From positions 60,829,066 to 60,893,065 of the forward strand of contig OZ026524.1 in the NCBI GenBank assembly GCA_964019695.1: a stretch of DNA of 64,000 bases. Direction: 5' to 3'. Position 1 is the first letter of the stretch. Each line of letters starts with the position of its first letter. The notes beneath the pieces were generated by a model, which was given only the letters and a program-made list of their open reading frames with translations, did not search any database and was not told the origin of the DNA. The DNA is from Loripinus fragilis (Eukaryota; Mollusca; Bivalvia; Lucinida; Lucinidae). Both the position numbers and the translations under genes were made by a program. Shown here in pieces: positions 36,167 through 48,100 of this stretch.

Positions 36167-39100
36167 ATAAGACTCGCATTTACTGAAATGTTGTTGTATT
36201 TGCTTTTCAAACGCAATATATCCGAGGACTGTTTGTAAGAAATAATATTGACAAGAGCTTGCTAATATGTACATTGTATTCCATTTTTTTACGGGAATCT
36301 TACGTGATTTTAGTACTCTCAGTGCTTTGATAAGTATGAATTGAATAGTACATTTCAGGATAAAATTTGCAGAAAAAGTCTTTTTACAGCATTTGCCACA
36401 TGCGGAACCGGCTCAGAGTTACCATTTCATGGTGTAAAATTATATGCACAATAAATTGAGAAATAGTTTTATCCGGTTCCGCATGTGGACATGTATGTAA
36501 TTTAGTCACGAAGTACACGAGGGTGTTTGGTTTTACCATAGACTTAGTGTTAAATGTGGTTGATAGGGCATGCTTTTAACCCCAAAATTTATCATAAAAA
36601 TACATTTTAATGAAGAAAATAAATTGTGGACATTAAACTAGAGACTCTTAGGTATCATTTGGTAATATTTTGGAGGGATTTCTTTACAGTCGATTTTTTA
36701 CTGTAAAAGTGGGCCATTTGTAATACAAAACCGTTACACGTCCTTTGGAGACACCATAATTTATGATGCTCAAATGCAGGTAACTCTGACCTTGAAACAG
36801 TGACCAATAATTAATTAAACAAGTAGCCCAATGGGCAACGATGGCTCACCTGGGAGCCAGCATAATTTTTGGAGACACCATAATTTGGGATGCTCAAAGG
36901 CAGGTAACTCTGAACTACAAACAGTGATCAGGAATAAATTAAAACACTCAAGATATTATGCCTGATCTGGTTATCTGCAAGTATTAAAAAGATCTGAATA
37001 AAAAATGCGGAGGAAACTTGGTGAAACTATATTTTTTCAGATGCTCAAGGGCAGATAACAGTTAAACTCAATAGTCAGTGATGAGATCTGACCAAAATTC
37101 AAACCAGGGCACAAAAATATTTAAATATTGCACTTGTCCTGCAGGATGAGTGACTATCAACTTTCACTCGTCCTGCAAACGCATGCACATGTCCTTTAAA
37201 AGCGTATGCAATAAGGCACATAAGTGAGTAATATGTAATACGACTTCCTCAAGTAACTCTTCATAAAGCACTCGTCCTGTCACTCATCCTACAGGACGAG
37301 TGCTTTGGGAAGAATTGCTTGCCCTTTCTAGATTTCACTCGTAATTACGAACGGACGAGTGGAATTTTTGTCCCCTGCAAACTCATCCATACTTTTATGT
37401 ACACTGCTAAAAATATTTAAAGGAACACCTGATAATTTTCCATAGGTGATAATGCTAACCCCTGTTCTATAGACAAGCCATATATTTCACAAGACAATAA
37501 GGTAGAAACCCAGTTTCTTCCGCTATCTTTGTAAAGAGAGTCAAAGTATTGGATCAAAAAAGGTTTTTAACAAAACAATCGCTGCTCAAGTTCATGGCTC
37601 AAATTTTGTAAATTTTGATTTTCTTGAATATGACAATTTTTTCTAGAACTCTGTAGAATCTTCGGGATTTTTTTAATAGCTTAACCTAATGATTTCTGCA
37701 ACATTAAAAGGCCTTTGAATGTACAGAAATGACGGTGTTGTGGTGTTTGATTGAAAAAATTGCCTTAAAATTTGGTTTTGAAAAAAGGGGTATTTTTAAC
37801 AAAATTCCATTTTTACATAAAGCGTTCCATGGAGATTTCTGGAAAAGGTTTACTTCATTTGATCAAGAAACATTGTCCTTGATCTGTAACCAAACTAATC
37901 ACAGGAAAAACATGTTTTTGCCTTATCAACCCAACTCTTGCTATGAGTCAGACTATGAGTGCAGTTGTATTATGATCAATGGCAAAACATGCAGTGTTCC
38001 TTTAAATATTTTGAGCAGTGTATGTCCTGGTTACCTACAAGAATGAGGAAGATCAAATGAAAAATGAATGCGCTAGAATGGTCAAGACATTAAAGAGCTA
38101 TATTTTAGACACTCGAGGGCAGCTAACTCTATAGTTGGTGGTCAAGTGTGGCCGAAAATCAAACTCATTTAAGCTTTAATAGTTGTCTTTGATACCTGCA
38201 AGAATGATGAAGATCCATCCAAAAATGAAAGCACTAGTGTGCTCATTACATTTCTCTGATTATAAGTCTATGGAAATTTTTCCAGACATTCAAGGGCAGC
38301 TAACTTCATTTATCCATGTTCGATCTTGCTGAATTTCAAACCCATCCAAGCTTTTATAGTTGGCCTTGTTACATGCAAGAATGAGTAAGATCCAATCAAA
38401 AATGAAGGTGCTAGAGTGCTCACAACATTATACATTCATTTTTCAAACGCTCAAGGGTAGCTAACTCAGTAGTTGGTGATGGGATCTGACAGAAATTCAA
38501 ACCCATTCAAGCTTTTATAGTTGTCCTTGTTACCTGCAAGAATGACGAAGATTCATCCAAAGATGAAAGCACTAGACTGCTCACAACATTTCTCCTATTA
38601 TAAGTTTATGGAGATTTTTTCAGAAGTTCAAGGGCAGCTACCTCCATAAACCCAGGTCATATCTTGCCGAATTTTGAACCCATCCAAGTTTTTATAACTG
38701 TCCTTGTTACATGCCAGAGAATAATAAGATCCAAGCTAAAACGATGGTGCTAGAGTGCTCAGAACATTATACATTCATTTTTGAAATGCTCAAGGGCAGC
38801 TAACTCAGTAGTTTGTGATGGGATCTGACAGAAATTCAAACTCATCCAAGCTTTTATGGTTTTCCTTGTTACCTGCAAAAATGATGAAGAACCATCAAAA
38901 AATGAAAGCACTAGAGTGCTCTCAACATTTCTCCCATTATAAGTCTATGGAGATTTTTCAGACGTTCAAGGGCAGCTAACTCCGTAGATTCTGGTCCAAT
39001 CTTGCTGAATTTCGAACCCATCGATGATCGAAGCTATTATTGCTGTCCTTGTTACCTGCAAGAATGATGAAGATCCAATGAAAAATGGAAGAGCTAGAGT

Positions 39101-42100
39101 GCTCACAACGTTTTCCCCATTATAACCCTATGGGAGTTATCTGTTGCCATGGAAACCAGAGTTCTGATCCGATCTTGCCCAAAACCTAATACAGTCGATC
39201 CCCCACCCCAATGATGCTTTAGATGAAATTTGATTAGGATTGGCCTGCTGGTCTCAGAGATATTCATTTCTGAAAGTGTGAACAGAATCATGGACTAATG
39301 GACGGATGCACAGACACAGGCTCGAGTCCCATCCTTTAAGCTCACCGAGAGCCTTCGGCTCAGGTGAGCTAAAAATATAATATATTATGCTAGTTCTAGC
39401 TATCTGCAAGTATTAAAAAGATCTGAAGAAAAATTGCAGAGAAACCCTGATGAAAGTTTAGTTTTCAGATACTCAAGGGCAGCTAACTCTGAAGTCAGTG
39501 ATGGAATCTGACTGAAATTCATACTCATCCATACTTTTATGTATGTCCTGGTAACCTTCAAGAACGAAGAAATCAAATAAAAATGATGGTGCTATGGTGG
39601 TTACAACATTATACAGCTTTATTTTATACGCTCAAGGGCAGCTAACTCTGTAGCTGGTAGTTGGATGTGGACGAAAATCAAACTCATTCAAACTTTTATG
39701 GATGTCCTTTTTTCCTGCAATAATGAGGAAGATCCATTCAAAAATGAAAGTGTTAGAGTGGTCACAACAGATATCAGATTGTAATTCTATGCAGATTTTT
39801 TATGATGCTCAGAGGAAGTAAACTCCACAGTCTGAGGTTGATTCTACTTTAAATTCAAACTCATCCAAGCTTTTATGGTTGACCTTGTTACCTGCAAGAA
39901 TGAAGAAGATCCAATCAACTAGAGGACCTGACGGTCCTAAAGCGCTCACCTGATCTCCTTAATAATGTTAAAATAGGGAGAGATCAACTACAGCTTATAA
40001 TAAAACATATTTTGTTTTGGGGGGGGTTGCGGCCATTTTGGTCAAGTGACCTAAAACAATCTAATGAATACTCCATCAAACAGCCCAGGGATTTCTGAGG
40101 AAAAGATGTTTATATAGGTTGTGGCAGTCCAAATGAGTGGCCTTGGATAAAAGGTCACAGGTCAGCTTGACATTGGTACTTATATAAAACCGTTGTCTAG
40201 TTAGGTTAAACATTTCTTGCAAGTATTATGATTTTGGCCTAAACTGTTGTAGAAAAATGAACAAATTTAAGATTTTTTCCCATATAAATGCATTAGGAAT
40301 CAAATTTGACCTTGCCATAAAGTAGGTCAAGGTCAACCTAGATTTATCATTTGTGCAAATCTGGTAGGGCCCACATCCCCAATGCTACATACCAAGTCCC
40401 AAGGCCATTGGCCTTTTGGTTCCAGAGAAGAAGATATTTGAGGGTTTTTACCATATATGGGGCGGTGGCCATCTTGGTCATATGACCAGTACAATTGGTA
40501 TAAATTTTGGCTAACCTATCATAAGGAGTCTTCATATTAAATTTGCTTTCGATTGGCCTAGTGGTTCCTGAGGAAACTATGTTTTAATGTGTTGATAGGA
40601 CTCCAATATGAGCGACCTTGGCTGAAAGTTAAAGGTCAACCTTGACCTTCAAAACTTATTTATAGCCATTGTCTCATTAGGTTTAACATATCAAGTGAGA
40701 ATAATGACTTTGGCTTCAACAGTATTCAAAAATCAACTTTTCAAAAAAAAATCCCATTTAAATGCATTAGGAAGCAAATTTGACCTTGACGTTAAGTAGG
40801 TCAAGGTCAACTTAGGATCATCATTTGAAAAAACTTGGCAGGCCCCACATCCCCAATGCTACATACTAAGTCCCAAGGTCACCAGCCTTCTGGTTCTGGA
40901 GAAGAAGATTTTTAAAGGGTTTTTACCATATATGGGTGTGGCGGTCATCTTGGTCATGTGACCAAAATATTATGCATCAATTTTGGCTAACTAATCATAA
41001 GGAGTCTTCACATGAAATTTGAGTTCAATTGGGCCAATGGTTTGTGAAAAAACTATGTTTTAATATACTCAAACAAAAAAGAAACGTCAGATTTTTATGG
41101 TACTGTATCTTTAGAACCTGCTAAGATATCGCAACAAAAATAAAACCAAAATGTTTATCAAACGTAGGACACACAAAAAGTGGTAATTATTTGACTTTAT
41201 CTTCTTATCTTGAAGGGTTATTGATCCGAATATGCTCGCAGCTTTTTCCATTATCATCAGGAAGTTAATCATCAAAACACGACACATTTTACGTTAAATG
41301 GAAGCCAGAAACGTCCGAAGATGAAAAAACATCTAAAAATCCCAAGTATACTTATTGAACGAGTGAAATTGCAGTTCAAAACCATTAATTTACGAAATTA
41401 ACTGAAATTACCTCCCTTTGAATTAAACAAATAACAATTTAAGAACTTCAAAATCTCCTTAACCTTACAGTATTTTGAGACCGTTTTTGTTTAAATGTGT
41501 TGTGTTTGTTTATGACAACAAATACACAAAAGAGAACAGCAAACAAGAAATGTCACAAACATGTGACGAATGCCCCCAAAGGAATTGGTCTAGCATAAGA
41601 CACATTTGAGGAAAGTTAGCTGTAATATAGCACGAAAAACCTAGAAATGAGGCCAGAAGTCAATGTCAAGGTCAAAGTGACTCAAAATGGTATGCACCAC
41701 TCCCCCATCCCAAGAGGAATTACCACCCCAAATTTGGGATTCCTACATCAAATAATATAGGAGATATGCTCTGGACACAATAGTTCTTGAAAACTAGGTC
41801 AGAGGTCAAGGTCACAGTGACCCAAAAATGGTTTGTGACACTCAGGCATCCCAAGATGCATTTTTAACATAACAAATTTGGAACTCCTATTTCAAAGAAT
41901 ATAGGAGACATGCACAAGTTTCTAGAAACTAGGTCAGAGGTCAAGTTCAATGTCACAGTGACTAAATTAATGTACGCGACACTTTGTCATCCCAATATGC
42001 ATCCACACACCAAATTTGAGATTCCTACCTCAAATAATATAAGAGATATGCTCTGGACATGATTATTCTAAAAACTAGGTCAGAGGTCAAGGTCACAGTG

Positions 42101-45100
42101 ACCCAAAAATAGTACATGACACTCTGCTATCCCAAGATGCATCCACACACCAAATTTGGAATTCCTAACTCAAACAATATAAGAGATATGCTCCGGACAC
42201 AATAATTCTTAAAACTAGGTCAGAGGTCAAGGTCAAAGTGACCCAAAAATGGCATGTGACATCCCGTCATCCCAAGATGCATTTACACACCAAATTTGGA
42301 ATTCCTATCTCAAAGAATATACAGAGATATGCACCAGACCCAATGCAATTTCTAGAAACTAGACCAAAGGTCAAGTTCAAGGTCACAGTGACCCAATTAT
42401 GGAACGAGACACTTCGTCATCCCAAGATGCATCCACACACCAAATTTGAGATTCCTACCTCAAATAATATAAGAGATATGCTCCGTACTCGATTATTCTA
42501 AAAACTAGGTCAGAGGTCAAGGTCACAGTGACCCGAAAATGGTACATGACACCCCGCTATCCCAAGAAGCATCAACACACCAAATTTGGAATTCCTAACT
42601 CAAACAATATAAGAGATACGTTTCGGACACAATAATTCTTAAAACTAAGCCAGAGGTCAAGGTCACAGTGACCCAAAAATGGCATGTGACATGCCGTCAT
42701 CCCAAGATGCATTTACACACCAAATTTGGAATTCCTATCTCAAAGAGTATAGGAGATAGGCACAAGACTCAATGCAGTTTCTAGAAACTAGGTCAGAGGT
42801 CAAGTTCAAGGTCACAGTGACCCATTTATGGTACGCGACACTTCGTCATCCCAAGATGTATCCACACACCAAATTTGAGATTCCTACCTCAAATAATATA
42901 AGAAATATGCTCCGGACATGATTATTCTAAAAACTAGGTCAGAGGACAAAGTCACAGTGACCCGAAAATGGTATGCGACACTCCGTCATTCCAAGATGTA
43001 TCCACACACCAAATTTGGAATTCCTACCTCAAAGAATATAGGAGATATGGACCGGACACTACCTCAAATAATATAAGAGATAAGCTCCGGACTCGATTAT
43101 TCTAAATACTAGGTCAGAGGTCAAGGTCACAGTGACCCGAAAATGGTACATGACACTCCGCAATCCCAAGATGCATTTACACACCAAATTTGGAATTCCT
43201 AACTCAAACAATATAAGAGATATGCTCCGGACACAATAATTCTTAAAACTAGGCCAGAGGTCAAGGTCACAGTGACCAAAAATGGCATGTTTTTGTTTGT
43301 TTGATTTGATTCTTTAGGTCCACTCAACAATCTTTCAGTTATGCGGGACGGATCTTCCTGGGTTGAACCAGTACTAAGCTAGGATAAATGTGTCTTGCTC
43401 AAGGACCACAACGCAGTGACGCTGGTGAGGCTCGAAACCCCCGGCCCTTCGGTCTCGAGTCAAGCACTCTACCACTGAGCCACTGCGCTCCCTCAAAAAT
43501 GACATGTGACATCCCGTCATCCAAAGATGGATTTACTCACCAAATTTGGAATTCCTATCTCAAAGAATATAGGAGATAGGCACCAGACTCAATTCAGTTT
43601 CTAGAAACTAGGTCAGAGGTCAAGTTCAAGGCCACAGTGACCCATTTATGGTACGCGACTTTTCGTAATCCCAAGATGTATCAAAACACCAAATTTGAGA
43701 TTCCTACCTCAAATAATATAAGAGATATGCTCCGGACACGATTATTCTAAAAACTAGGTCAGAGGTCAAGGTCACAGTGACCTGAAAATGGTAGATGACA
43801 CTCTGCTATCCCAAGATGCATTTACACACCAAATTTGGAATTCCTAACTCAAACAATATAAGACATATGCTCCGGACACAACAATTCTTAAAACTAGGTC
43901 AGAGGTCAAGGTCACAGTGACCCAAAAATGCCATGTGACATCCCGTCGTCCCAAGATGCATTTACACACCAAATTTGGAATTCCTATCTCAAAGAGTATA
44001 GGAGATAGGCACCAAATTCAATGCAGTTTCTAGAAACTAGGTCAGAGGTCAAGTTCAAGGTCACAATGACCCATTTTGGGTATGCGACACTTTGTCATCC
44101 CAAGATGCATCCACGCACCAAATTTGAGATTCCTACCTCAAATAATATAAGAGATATGCTCCGGACACGATTATTCTAAAAAGTAGGTCAGAGGTCAAAG
44201 TCACAGTGACCCGAAAATGGTACGCGACACTCCGTCATCCCAAGATGTATCCACACACCAAATTTGGAATTCCTACCTCAAAGAATATAGGAGATATTGA
44301 CCGGACACTACCTCAAATAATATAAGAGATATGCTCCAGACTCGATTATTCTAAAAACTAGGTCAGAGGTCAAGGTCAAGGTCACAGTGACCCAAAAATG
44401 GTACATGACACTCCGCTATCCCAAGATGCATCCACACACCAAATTTGGAATTCCTAAGAGATATACTCCGGACACAATAATTCTTAAAACTAGGTCAGAG
44501 GTCAAGGTCACAGTGACCCAAAAATGCCATGTGACATCTCGTCATCCCAAGATGCATTTACACACCAAATTTGGAATTCCTATCTCAAAGAATATAGGAG
44601 ATAGGCACCAGACTCAATGCAGTTTCTAGAAACTAGGTCAGAGGTCAAGTTCAAGGTCACAGTGACCCATTTATGGTACGCGACACTTCGTCATCCCAAG
44701 ATGTAGCCACACACCAAATTTGAGATTCCTACCTCAAATAATATAAGAGATATGCTCCGGACACGATTATTCTAAAAACTAGGTCAGAGGTCAAGGTCAA
44801 AGTGACCCGAAAATGGTACGCGACACTCCACCATCGCAAGATGTATCCACACACCAAATTTGGAATTCCTACCTCAAAGAATATAGGAGATATGGACCGG
44901 ACAAGAAAGCGGGACGGACGGACAGTGTGATTACTATATGCCCCCCAAAGTTCCTTTGGGGGCATAAAAACAATGGCTGATATCAGGCATCAAAGGTTTA
45001 CTAAAACTGTGTTTTATACCCCATCCCTTACTGCAAAATAATCAGAATTTCCATTATCAATTGTTTTGATGCTGATTAGTCTTAATTAATGTGGAAATGT

Positions 45101-48100
45101 TTGTGATGACAGAAAAAAATCAAATTTGTCCGATTCTGTTGATTATCAAAATGCTGGACCAAAAATGAATTTTCTGAGTGTTTTCACGCACGCTCGTGAT
45201 CAATGTTTTGTGACGTCAAAGTATGTTACAGATTAATGGCTGTGGTCGTAAAAGCAATGCATACAGCTAACAAGCATAACATCTTACTGTAGAGTTTGTT
45301 CAGTGATGTTAAAATGCTTAAACATTCGGGATATTACGGGCACAGAAGCTATTGATGCTGTGACTTTTGATTTTAAGGGTACTCGTGTTCGCTGCTTTGT
45401 CAGCGGCTCTACTGGTTATCAAATGAGTTTCTCTTCGGTGCAAAATGTTTCTAAATGATTACAGTTGGTAATCTGAAAATTTGAATGAAATGCGTTCATA
45501 CATTTGGAACTGGCAGACATAAACGTCAAGCGAACATAACTTTATTGTTTCAGTATATATTGATGGGACTCCAATATGAGCGACTTAGCTGAAAGGTCAA
45601 AGGTCAACCTTGACCTTTGGAACTTATTTATATCCATTGTCTCATTAGGTTAAACATATCAAGTGAGAATAATAATAATTACCTTTTCACAAAATTCCCC
45701 ATTTAAATGCATTAGAAAGCAAATTTGACCTTGACGTTAAGTAGGTCAATGCCAACCTTGGATCATCATTTGAACAAACTTGGTAGGCCCCACATCCCCA
45801 ATGCTACATACCGAGTCCTGAGGTCATCGGCCTTCTGGTTCTGGAAAAGAAGATTTTTTAAAGGGTTTTTACCATATATGGGCGTCACGGCCATCTTGGT
45901 CATGTGACCAGGACCATTTTGAACAAAATTTAGTTCCCGCGTCCTAAGGAGTCTCCATATGAAATTTGAGCTTAATTGGCCCAGTGGTTTCAGATGAGAA
46001 GACGCTTGAAATTGTGGATGGACGGACGACTGACAACTGACGACGGACGACTGCCATAGTGACTGGTCTACTATTAGCTCACCCATGAGCCTTCAGCTCA
46101 GGTGAGCTAAAAATGAAGGCGCTTGAGTGGTCACAACAATGTTACATTATCCGTCAATTTTAAAGATGCTCAAGGGCAGCTAACTCTTTAATAGGTGATA
46201 TGATCTTGACCAAATCCAAACTCATCCGAGCTTTTATAGTTGTTCTTCTTATCTGCAAGAATGAATATGATCTATTCAAAATTGAAAGCACTAGAGTGGT
46301 CACAACATTTCTCCCATTATAAGTCTATGGGGATTTTTTAAGACACTCAAGGGCAGCTAACCCCACAGTCCAAGGTCTGATCTGCCTGAATTTCGAACCC
46401 ATCCAAGCTTTTATGGTTGACCTTGTTACCTGCAAGAATGAAGAAGATCCAATCAAAAATAAAATAAAAGTCAATAGTCAGTGAAAAAACTTGGCATGTT
46501 ATAGTTCAAACCAGCAGACCTTAGTTTTGAAAAGAAGATTTCAGTAGAATCTGTGCAAACAAAAATTATTTTTTCCAAATTAAACTCCTGCATGCATATG
46601 TTCAATGTGTCTACATTGTATCAGCAAAGTGTTGAATTGCTCCATCAAAAGCTGTGGTAGGAGTAAATAGGCCCATGAAGGCACTATCCATGCATATACA
46701 AAAGCCATATAAGGAAAAAATTGTCTAAATTCTCATAGCTGTCATTTTGTAAAAAAAAAAAAAAAAAAAAAAAAATTCAACCAGACTCCTTCATGCATAT
46801 GTCTAATGTGTCTATATTGTATAGGCAAAGTATCAAATTGCTCCATCAAAAGCTGTGGTAGGAGTTGATCAGCCCATGACGGCACCATCTATGCATATAC
46901 AAACACCTGATTAGGGAAAAATTGTCTAAGTTTTCACTGCTGTCATTTTGTCAAAAATTATTTTTTCTGACCCAAACTTCTTTATGCATATGTTCAATGT
47001 GTCTTCATTGTATAGGCAAAGTATCAAATTGCTCCATCCAAAGCTGTGGTAGGAGTTGATTGGCCCATGAAGGCACCATTTATGCATATACAAAAGCCTT
47101 ATTAGGGAAAAATTGTCTAAGTTCTCACAGCTGTCATTTTGTCAAAAATTACTTTTTCTGAACCAAACTCCTTCATGCATATGTTCAATGTGTCTGAATT
47201 GTATAGGCAAAGTATTAAATTGTTCAATCAAAAGCTGTGGTCGGAGTTTATTGGCCCGTGTATGGCCTATAATAGCAGAAGCATAAAACCCTATACTAAA
47301 AGCCATTTATAACTACAAAGGGAAATAACTCTAATATAATTGGCCCCTAGCACTTACTTTTTTGTCTAAAGTATTTGTCTTGCATATATGAACATGTTTG
47401 CAAGGTTTGATGAAAATCCAGCAATGACTCTTAAAGATATTAAGGAAACAAAATGTTATGGATGGACGCACGGACGCAAACAGGCACACACGGACGGACA
47501 ACGTTAAAACAGTATACCCACCGCAAACAAAGTTTGCGGGGGTATAAAGAAGAACCAATCAAAAATGAAGGAGCTAGAGTGGTCACAAGGTTTTCTCCAT
47601 TATAACCCTATGGGAGCTATCTGCTGACATGGAAACCAGAGTTCTGATCCGATCTACCCTAAAACCTAATGCAGCCAATCCCCTACCCCAATGATGCTCA
47701 AGATGAAATTTGATCCTGATAAGACAGCTGGTCTCAGAGATATTCATGTTTGAAAGTGTGAACGCACAGACGGACGCACGGACAGATGCTGGATTGAGTC
47801 CCATCCTATAAGCTCACCTCGAGCCTTCGGCTTTGGTGAGCTAAAAAATAAATTCTAATTATGCAACAATTTGGTACTTACCAAACATTCATATATTCAC
47901 TGTTTACGTCACATCTGGCAGAGATATAAGGTCATGTTTTAACCCTTAAAGTGTCAATCGCAACAAAAGTCCTCTGCTTTTCTCGTCTGCTGAAATGTTT
48001 AAGAAACCTCTATGACAAACAGTGTGGACCCAGATCAGACTGCTCCTATAGGAGCAGTCTGATCATGGTCCACCCTGTTTGTTCCTATACTTAAATTAGT

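Larger units (their letters stand above)
33701..36746. mobile_element. TIR element 'aaaggacgtgtaacggttt', about 3.05 kb
   Basis: Ends AAAGGACGTGTAACGGTTT and AAACCGTTACACGTCCTTT are exact inverted repeats. Flanking 'gagccagcata' and 'ttggagacaccataattt' are joined in the uninterrupted copy at 36850-36880, proving the insertion. The interior has a (TC)n run and an inverted repeat but no transposase-like frame; the largest frame (105 codons, - strand, 35278-35595) has no motif I know. Confidence 0.85.
36818..39371 (+). mobile_element. Inner tandem-core element, complete, hairpin end
   Basis: Start 'acaagtagcccaatgggcaa'. The core has about nine units of roughly 190-230 bp. The tail 'actaatggacggatgcacag' is followed by the hairpin AGCTCACC-GA-GAGCC-TTC-GGCTC-A-GGTGAGCT and then AAAAA. 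It is inserted into a sister element: outer 'gtgaccaataattaa' resumes as 'tattatgctagttctagct' after it. Two MITEs lie inside (37105-37377, 37402-38020). Confidence 0.82.
41068..45553. mobile_element. TA-flanked element, about 4.5 kb, carrying a 140-bp array
   Basis: Left end CTCAAACAAAAAAGAAACGT, right end (inverse) CTGAAACAATAAAGTTATGT, imperfect TIRs, TA on both sides. Host sequence 'aactatgttttaata' + 'ttgatgggactccaatatga' is continuous in the copies at 40575-40620 and 60215-60250. No transposase frame is present; most of the body is the array 41570-44966. The ends resemble those of the 770-bp element (CCGGACAAAAAAAGAAAC). Confidence 0.82.
39918..46097 (+). mobile_element. Tandem-core element 'gccatcttggtcatgtgacc' with hairpin ends
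   Basis: Starts 'ctagaggacctgacggtcc' (its own small hairpin AGGACC/GGTCCT), then 'gcgctcacctgatctcc'. Units of about 400-600 bp carry 'ccatcttggtcatgtgacc', 'ggtcaaccttgacctt' and 'ccccacatccccaatgctac'. The tail 'gatggacggacgactgac' is followed by the hairpin GCTCACCCATGAGCC-TTC-AGCTCAGGTGAGCT. Removing it restores 'gatccaatcaa|aaatgaaggcgc' of the outer element. A 4.5-kb element is inserted at 41068-45553. A related copy is at 59370-60756. Confidence 0.8.
33647..47846 (+). mobile_element. Outer tandem-core element ('ctcaagggcagctaactc' family), heavily interrupted
   Basis: It starts 'acaagtagcccaatgggcaa', 'gctcacc' and ends in a hairpin AGCTCACC..GAGCC-TTC-GGCTT..GGTGAGCT at 47810-47846. 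Its body is a tandem core of about 190-210 bp units (ctcaagggcagctaactc; ccaagcttttatagttgtcc; aatgatgaagatccat). Interruptions are a TIR element (33701-36746), a second element of its own family (36818-39371), the element at 39918-46097 and one at 46450-47545. Joining the flanks restores continuous repeat sequence each time. Confidence 0.75.

Noticed and set aside
35922..36186. Arg-Glu or Ser-Leu repeat protein
   Set aside because: Produced by translating the (TC)n microsatellite.
37729..38046. 105-codon open frame as a gene
   Set aside because: It crosses the end of the TA-flanked element at 37402-38020 into the host repeat, has no start context or domain, and disappears when the insertion is removed.
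41570..44966. CRISPR-like array or clustered genes with repeated '[15 protein letters not shown]' frames
   Set aside because: Repeated peptides come from the 140-bp satellite read in a chance frame; unit drift breaks the frame. No spacer/repeat layout of a CRISPR array exists, and the genome is eukaryotic.
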